From positions 2,599,486-2,663,485 of the forward strand of contig BCKT01000001.1 in NCBI GenBank assembly GCA_003116875.1: a stretch of 64,000 bases of DNA. The letters are read 5' to 3'. Positions 57,156-64,000 of the stretch are shown piece by piece. A program made the position numbers and the translations under genes. Source of the stretch: Takashimella koratensis. Its lineage: Eukaryota; Basidiomycota; Tremellomycetes; Trichosporonales; Tetragoniomycetaceae. Each line of letters starts with the position of its first letter. Within the stretch, counting starts at the first letter, position 1. Below the pieces are notes generated by a model that was not told the origin of the DNA, did no database searches, and worked only from the letters and a program-made list of their open reading frames with translations.

Positions 57156-57820
57156 GTCGTAAGGGTTTTGCTGGTGTATGTGAGGTTGAGGGAGTTTTTG
57201 AGAAGAGGGGGGGTGTTGGTCGGTGCCGTTTTTGTACCAGACACTCCGTCCCCTTTTGTAGAAGGGTCTTTGAATAACCTATCGGAAGTTATTCGAACTT
57301 CTAAGAAGTGTCTTATTGTTCTCCTTTTTGACCTCTTCCGAAAGAGGAAAGAGCAGAGAGAACAATAGAGACACTTGTCACTTGGTCCACAAGACGAGAG
57401 GCAGCTGGGTTGGCCAGCTCTGCCAAGCTTCGAGGACGAGAGGCAGCTGGGTCGGCCAGCTCCGCCGAGCTTCGAGGAGAATCGGGTCAGGATGGCTACC
57501 AGAGATGCTGGTACCAGAGCGCTGTCGAGGGAATGAGCTGTATTAACTTGGTAGGTATCTGGCCGAGCCCAGGCGGCTGCCAGTTGAATGCGGTGATCGT
57601 TTATTTCGATAGAAAAAGAGACTGGCCTGCCCAGTTGGCTTCCAGTGCACTTGTTGTTGGAGTNGGTGTGAGTGGGTGCGTGCCAGGCAACACCCCTGAT
57701 AACAGGCTGGTCGGTCCGGTTGACTCCAGCGCTAATTGGTTTCGTTTCTCTACCTAGAGGGACCAGCAAGTAAGTTCGAATAACTTACTCTAGGTTCCTT
57801 GCCTTCAAGACAGACAACAG

Positions 57821-57840
57821 GAGTCGCGGCTGGACCCCCA
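57821..57840 (-). promoter_or_regulatory. Primer-binding-site candidate
   Basis: On the sense strand the sequence two bases inside LTR2 begins TGGGGGTCCAGCCGCGACTC. The TGG start fits pairing with a tRNA CCA end, but I cannot name the tRNA. The same segment is repeated next to LTR3. Confidence 0.5.
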
Positions 57841-57842
57841 TT

Positions 57843-58342
57843 TGTAGAGTTAGGATGGTGACTGGGGAGCCCCTGCCTATACTCTACCCCGCTTGTACTA
57901 CCCGTAGCTGTCTCTGAGGCGCCTAGGCTGTCTTTTCTNCATCTTCGAATATCTTCGAATAACTTCTGATAAGATCGAATATGACCGGTAGGTGGTCTGG
58001 AACTGCACTGGCTGTCTAGAGTCAGCTACGCCAGCCTCTACCTGTCGTTCAGAATGCCTCCAGCTCATCGTTAAACCACTCCTCCTGACTGCAAGCATCC
58101 CNGAGGCGGGTTCTTGCAGTCAGTCGAAGTGTCGCTTTCCTGGTTTTCTCTTCGTGACTGTCGCTTTGTATCGTGTGTATGTATGTATGTATGTATGGTG
58201 GTATGTGTCTAGTGTGTTGTGTCTAGTGTCTAAAAGCTTCCTCCTAGCCTTATATTGAGTATCTTCAAATACGATATAGTAACTTCGAATAAGTTACTCT
58301 ACACGTCATTTTCTCCGGTTGGACCTTCGTCCACGCACCACA
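57843..58342 (-). repeat. LTR2 (5' LTR of the element)
   Basis: 500 bp, TGT...ACA, nearly identical to LTR1; two undetermined bases. It runs directly into the 100-base gap. Confidence 0.9.
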
Positions 58343-58442
58343 NNNNNNNNNNNNNNNNNNNNNNNNNNNNNNNNNNNNNNNNNNNNNNNNNNNNNNNNNN
58401 NNNNNNNNNNNNNNNNNNNNNNNNNNNNNNNNNNNNNNNNNN
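58343..58442. other. Assembly gap (100 N)
   Basis: Exactly 100 N, the customary placeholder for a gap of unknown size. A complete further element could be hidden here. Confidence 1.
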
Positions 58443-58527
58443 AGGGACCAGCAAGTAAGTTCGAATAACTTACTCTAGGTTCCTTGCCTTCAAGACAGAC
58501 AACAGGAGTCGCGGCTGGACCCCCATT

Positions 58528-59041
58528 TGTAGAGTTAAGATGGTGACTGGGGAGCCCCTGCCTATACTCTACCCCGCTTGTACTACCCGTAGCTGTCTCT
58601 GAGGCGCCTAGGCTGTCTTTTCTGCATCTTCGAATATCTTCGAATAACTTCTGATAAGATCGAATATGACCGGTAGGTGGTCTGGAACTGCACTGGCTGT
58701 CTAGAGTCAGCTACGCTCAGCCTCTACCTGTCGTTCAGAATGCCTCCAGCTCATCGTTAAACCACTCCTCCTGACTGCAAGCATCCCGGAGGCGGGTTCT
58801 TGCAGTCAGTCGAAGTGTCGCTTTCCTGGTTTCCTCTTCGTAACTGTCGCTTTGTATCGTGTGTATGTATGTATGTATGGTGTTGGTGGTATGTGTCTCG
58901 TGTGTTGTGTCTAGTGTGTTGTAGGTCTCTAAACGCTTCCTCCTAGCCTTATATTGAGTATCTTCGAATACAATATAGTAACTTCGAATAAGTTACTCTA
59001 CACGTCATTTTCTCCGGTTGGACCTTCGTCCACGCACCACA
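58528..59041 (-). repeat. LTR3
   Basis: About 514 bp, same termini as LTR1 and LTR2 but more diverged, with changes in the GTAT run and a duplicated GTGTTGT segment. It is preceded at 58443-58527 by the same 85 bp that precede LTR2 at 57758-57842. Confidence 0.88.
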
Positions 59042-59266
59042 ACGGCAAAAAGGGGCCGTTTTTAGACAATGACACAGGAGGGTGTGTCAAGCCAGCCTTA
59101 CCTTAGGTTGGTTCGTGAGATATCCGGGGTCAAAGGATGGTTTTTCCGGCAAGGGGGTACCCTTGGTTTTTTTCCGAAAATCCAGGTGACAAATTTGACG
59201 GACGCGAGCATGACTGGCATTGACGTCGGTTGTATCCTAGATGCCTAGAGGATCTTACATGCATAT

Positions 59267-62143
<2,877 letters not shown>

Positions 62144-62228
62144 GGTGGTGGGTGTTTCGGGGTTGCAAGATACGCATCGTATAAGGATGCACCATGGAAT
62201 ATGGACGGAGAGAAGAGGCCCGTTTCAA

Positions 62229-62246
62229 GGGCCGTATATAAGGCCC
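62229..62246 (-). promoter_or_regulatory. TATA box in a small dyad, beta-galactosidase promoter
   Basis: TATATA (62235-62240) is framed by GGGCC and GGCCC arms, 92 bp upstream of the beta-galactosidase start. Confidence 0.55.
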
Positions 62247-62265
62247 ACATCCATTCCCTGACCAC

Positions 62266-62280
62266 CGGGGACCCGGTCCG
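62266..62280. promoter_or_regulatory. CGG-N9-CCG dyad, candidate Zn2Cys6 binding site
   Basis: CGG and CCG half-sites separated by 9 bp lie 26 bp upstream of the TATA box and 3 bp after the stop codon of the transcription-factor gene. Inverted CGG triplets are the usual target of Gal4-type dimers. Confidence 0.4.
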
Positions 62281-62282
62281 GA

Positions 62283-64000
62283 CTACGGCCGAAGCCACAT
62301 TGTCTCCCCCTGCCCCAGATTATTCAACCACTCGGTCCAGTCCATGTTGCCGATAGGCTCCGCCTCTGGATCTATTCTAAACAAATTATCAAATGGAACG
62401 GGAATCTCGGCCGCACTGGGAGCCATCTCTGCGAAAAGGGTATCTGTAGTCCCTGTGAGGATATTTTCCATCTCGCTGGTGGACTCTTTTGTTGGTGCCA
62501 CGGAGGGTCCCGCGGCAACGGCAGCCGCGTCTGTCGCTTCGTCTGGAGGCTCGACCGAAGTTGCACGAGACGGGGCAAACGAGCGAACAGTCGAGTCTAG
62601 CATGGCGTAGCCCGACTTGCCATATTGCCTTCTGTGAAACGGCAAGGGATCGAAATTGAAACGCGCCTCGCTCCTGATGCTCACACTGATGTCAGGCGGT
62701 TCAAATGAATACTCACGCCTGGCACTTTTCCCAGTCCGACACTGATAACAGATCCTGATACCCGGCACCAACCAGTCGTCCACAAGATTCCACATGCTGG
62801 TGTCAGTGTGATCGACAGGAAACTCACCAAGAGACGATTCCTCTCGTCTCCTGCGGCGTGTACTCTGACATAGCGAAGGAGAGCGCTAAGAGCATCGGTG
62901 TATTTCGACTCGCGCGCGTCGATATTCGACAAATGTATCGAGTCGTACAGAACAACTACAGTTAGCAATGTCGTAACTCGACTCACTCTCCAACGAAGTG
63001 TACGCTTGAACACCAGCCGCAGGGGAGCAGTGAACATCCAGTCGCATGATATCCGCTACGATACGACTCACGGCGAGAGCATGGCGAAGACGCTCTCGTC
63101 GAACCTGTGTGGCCACCTCGACAAAAGTCGAATCCCTCGTGCAGACATTCATCCTCGCCTGTCCCAGCATGATGAAACAGTTGTGTCGCAGCAAGTGTAA
63201 AAACATGAAAGCTGGGAGACACCTCTCGTGAACGAACAAATTGTGCTCGTTGTAGGCAAGATCCGTCGGGAGGTCGGAGATAACCTTGCGCAAGTCGGCT
63301 TCAAACGCGGACAGGTTGTCGAGGATCTTGGGATAGGGGTCGGTCGAGTATTGAATGAGAGAGTCAAAGTGTAGGATCCGCCTTCGCATCGCTGCGGTGC
63401 GAATGAGGTATCCCGAGACTCCAATATTCACGTTCCCACCAAACAGATCCGACGTCTTGACATCAATCTCACGCACAAATGACGTCTCGGTGGTCGGTAG
63501 CTGTATCCGAAAGCTATTCTCAGTAACAAGGTGGACGCCGTGTTGACCCGTATCCGCGAGAGTGTCCATGAAGAATACTGCCCAGGCCAAGCGACGAAGA
63601 GTCTCGGGCTTGAGTAGAGGACTGCGACGCACGGGCTTGTCGGTGTTGTATGTGATGTCGAACGTGTGTAGCGAAAGAAACTGCATGGTTCTGACGTGAG
63701 CGCGGCCTCGGTTCCACTTACCTGACCAACAAGCCGCACATCATCCATGAAGCAGAGTAATTTCCACAAGATCCCTCATACAAGCGAGCGAGAAACATGA
63801 CCTTGGGTCAGTCCTATCTTACCCGGACTCACCATCATATGGATCGCATCGTACCCCTGGAAGAGTCGCGCCTGAATGGTTGCCGCGACTTCAGGATAGA
63901 TGACCGACGCTCTCTCCATAGCCGCTGGTGTGTAATCACTCGCGAAACTGGTATCAGTCCTGGCCCAACGCCGACTCACTGCAAAGACGTCACTACCATC
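62283..64000 (-). CDS. Fungal-specific transcription factor, C-terminal part (cut by window edge)
   Basis: Reads in from the right edge on the minus strand. The middle-homology (Fungal_trans) domain is recognisable: YPEVAATIQARLFQGYDAIH, QFLSLHTFDI, LRRLAWAVFFMDTLADTGQH and IQLPTTETSFVREID. Short introns interrupt it (one after the exon ending AAGVQAYTSLE near 62985). The last exon ends MDWTEWLNNLGQGETMWLRP and is acidic and hydrophobic, like an activation domain. The DNA-binding part would lie beyond 64000, so a Zn2Cys6 cluster is assumed from the family, not seen. It lies directly upstream of the beta-galactosidase, which suggests a local regulator. Confidence 0.78.

Larger units (their letters stand above)
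45379..59041 (-). mobile_element. Gypsy-type LTR retrotransposon, compound, with extra genes
   Basis: Three directly repeated LTRs of about 500 bp (TGT...ACA) frame a minus-strand element. Going along its sense strand: LTR2, a TGG-starting primer-binding candidate, gag-protease-RT-RNase H-integrase, a second small spliced gene, an antisense multi-intron gene, a polypurine stretch, LTR1. The core (45379-58342) is about 13 kb. A third LTR with its 85-bp inner flank (58443-59041) lies beyond a 100-base gap, pointing to a tandem copy or an assembly duplication. Flanks outside LTR1 (GACGT) and LTR3 (ACGGC) do not form a clear target duplication. Scattered single undetermined bases suggest that several copies were merged in assembly. 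Confidence 0.82.

Overview
This is a contig from a GC-rich basidiomycete yeast, most likely a tremellomycete of the Trichosporonales/Cryptococcus type (inferred from gene structure and content, not from a marker gene). Nearly every host gene is cut by many introns of about 35-90 nt with GTRNGT donors and a CTGAC/CTGA branch site a few bases before the AG. By joining exons by eye I obtained models whose total length divides by three for the MFS permease, alcohol-oxidase-like enzyme, phosphodiesterase, rhamnogalacturonate lyase, Nop16, RRM protein, Erv14, the deaminase fusion, Dug2 and beta-galactosidase.

Layout. 1.3-10.3 kb: three plus-strand metabolic genes (an allantoate-permease-family transporter, an alcohol-oxidase-like GMC flavoenzyme with two GC-AG introns, and a secreted type I phosphodiesterase). 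10.7-13.1 kb: a secreted PL4 rhamnogalacturonate lyase (minus). 14.5-19 kb: housekeeping genes (Nop16; an RRM protein divergent from the cornichon Erv14). 18.9-21 kb: low-complexity sequence with a 224-base gap. 21.1-29 kb: a giant protein with ASH/MSP-like beta domains fused in one reading frame to a DRAP-deaminase-like domain. 30.5-34.2 kb: Dug2. 34.9-42 kb: a small orphan gene, two tandem seven-transmembrane receptor genes with related cytoplasmic tails, and an NmrA-like NAD(P)-binding protein.

42.4-59.0 kb is a mobile block. It holds a two-gene PIF/Harbinger transposon (DDE transposase and a convergent Myb/SANT-like partner) abutted by a Gypsy-type LTR retrotransposon on the minus strand (LTRs at 45379, 57843 and 58528). 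The retroelement has a decayed gag-pol, a second spliced sense-strand gene, and an antisense multi-intron cargo gene between pol and the 3' LTR. A short AT-rich palindromic word (TTATTCGAA/TTCGAATAA) recurs all through it, in LTRs, introns and coding sequence alike.

59.3-64 kb: a cytosolic GH2 beta-galactosidase, and just upstream of it on the same strand the C-terminal part of a fungal-specific transcription factor cut by the window edge. The 137-bp spacer holds a TATA box and a CGG-N9-CCG dyad, which suggests a small galactoside-use module.

The best candidates for something undescribed are the antisense intron-bearing cargo gene plus dispersed motif of the retroelement, and the ASH-domain/deaminase fusion.
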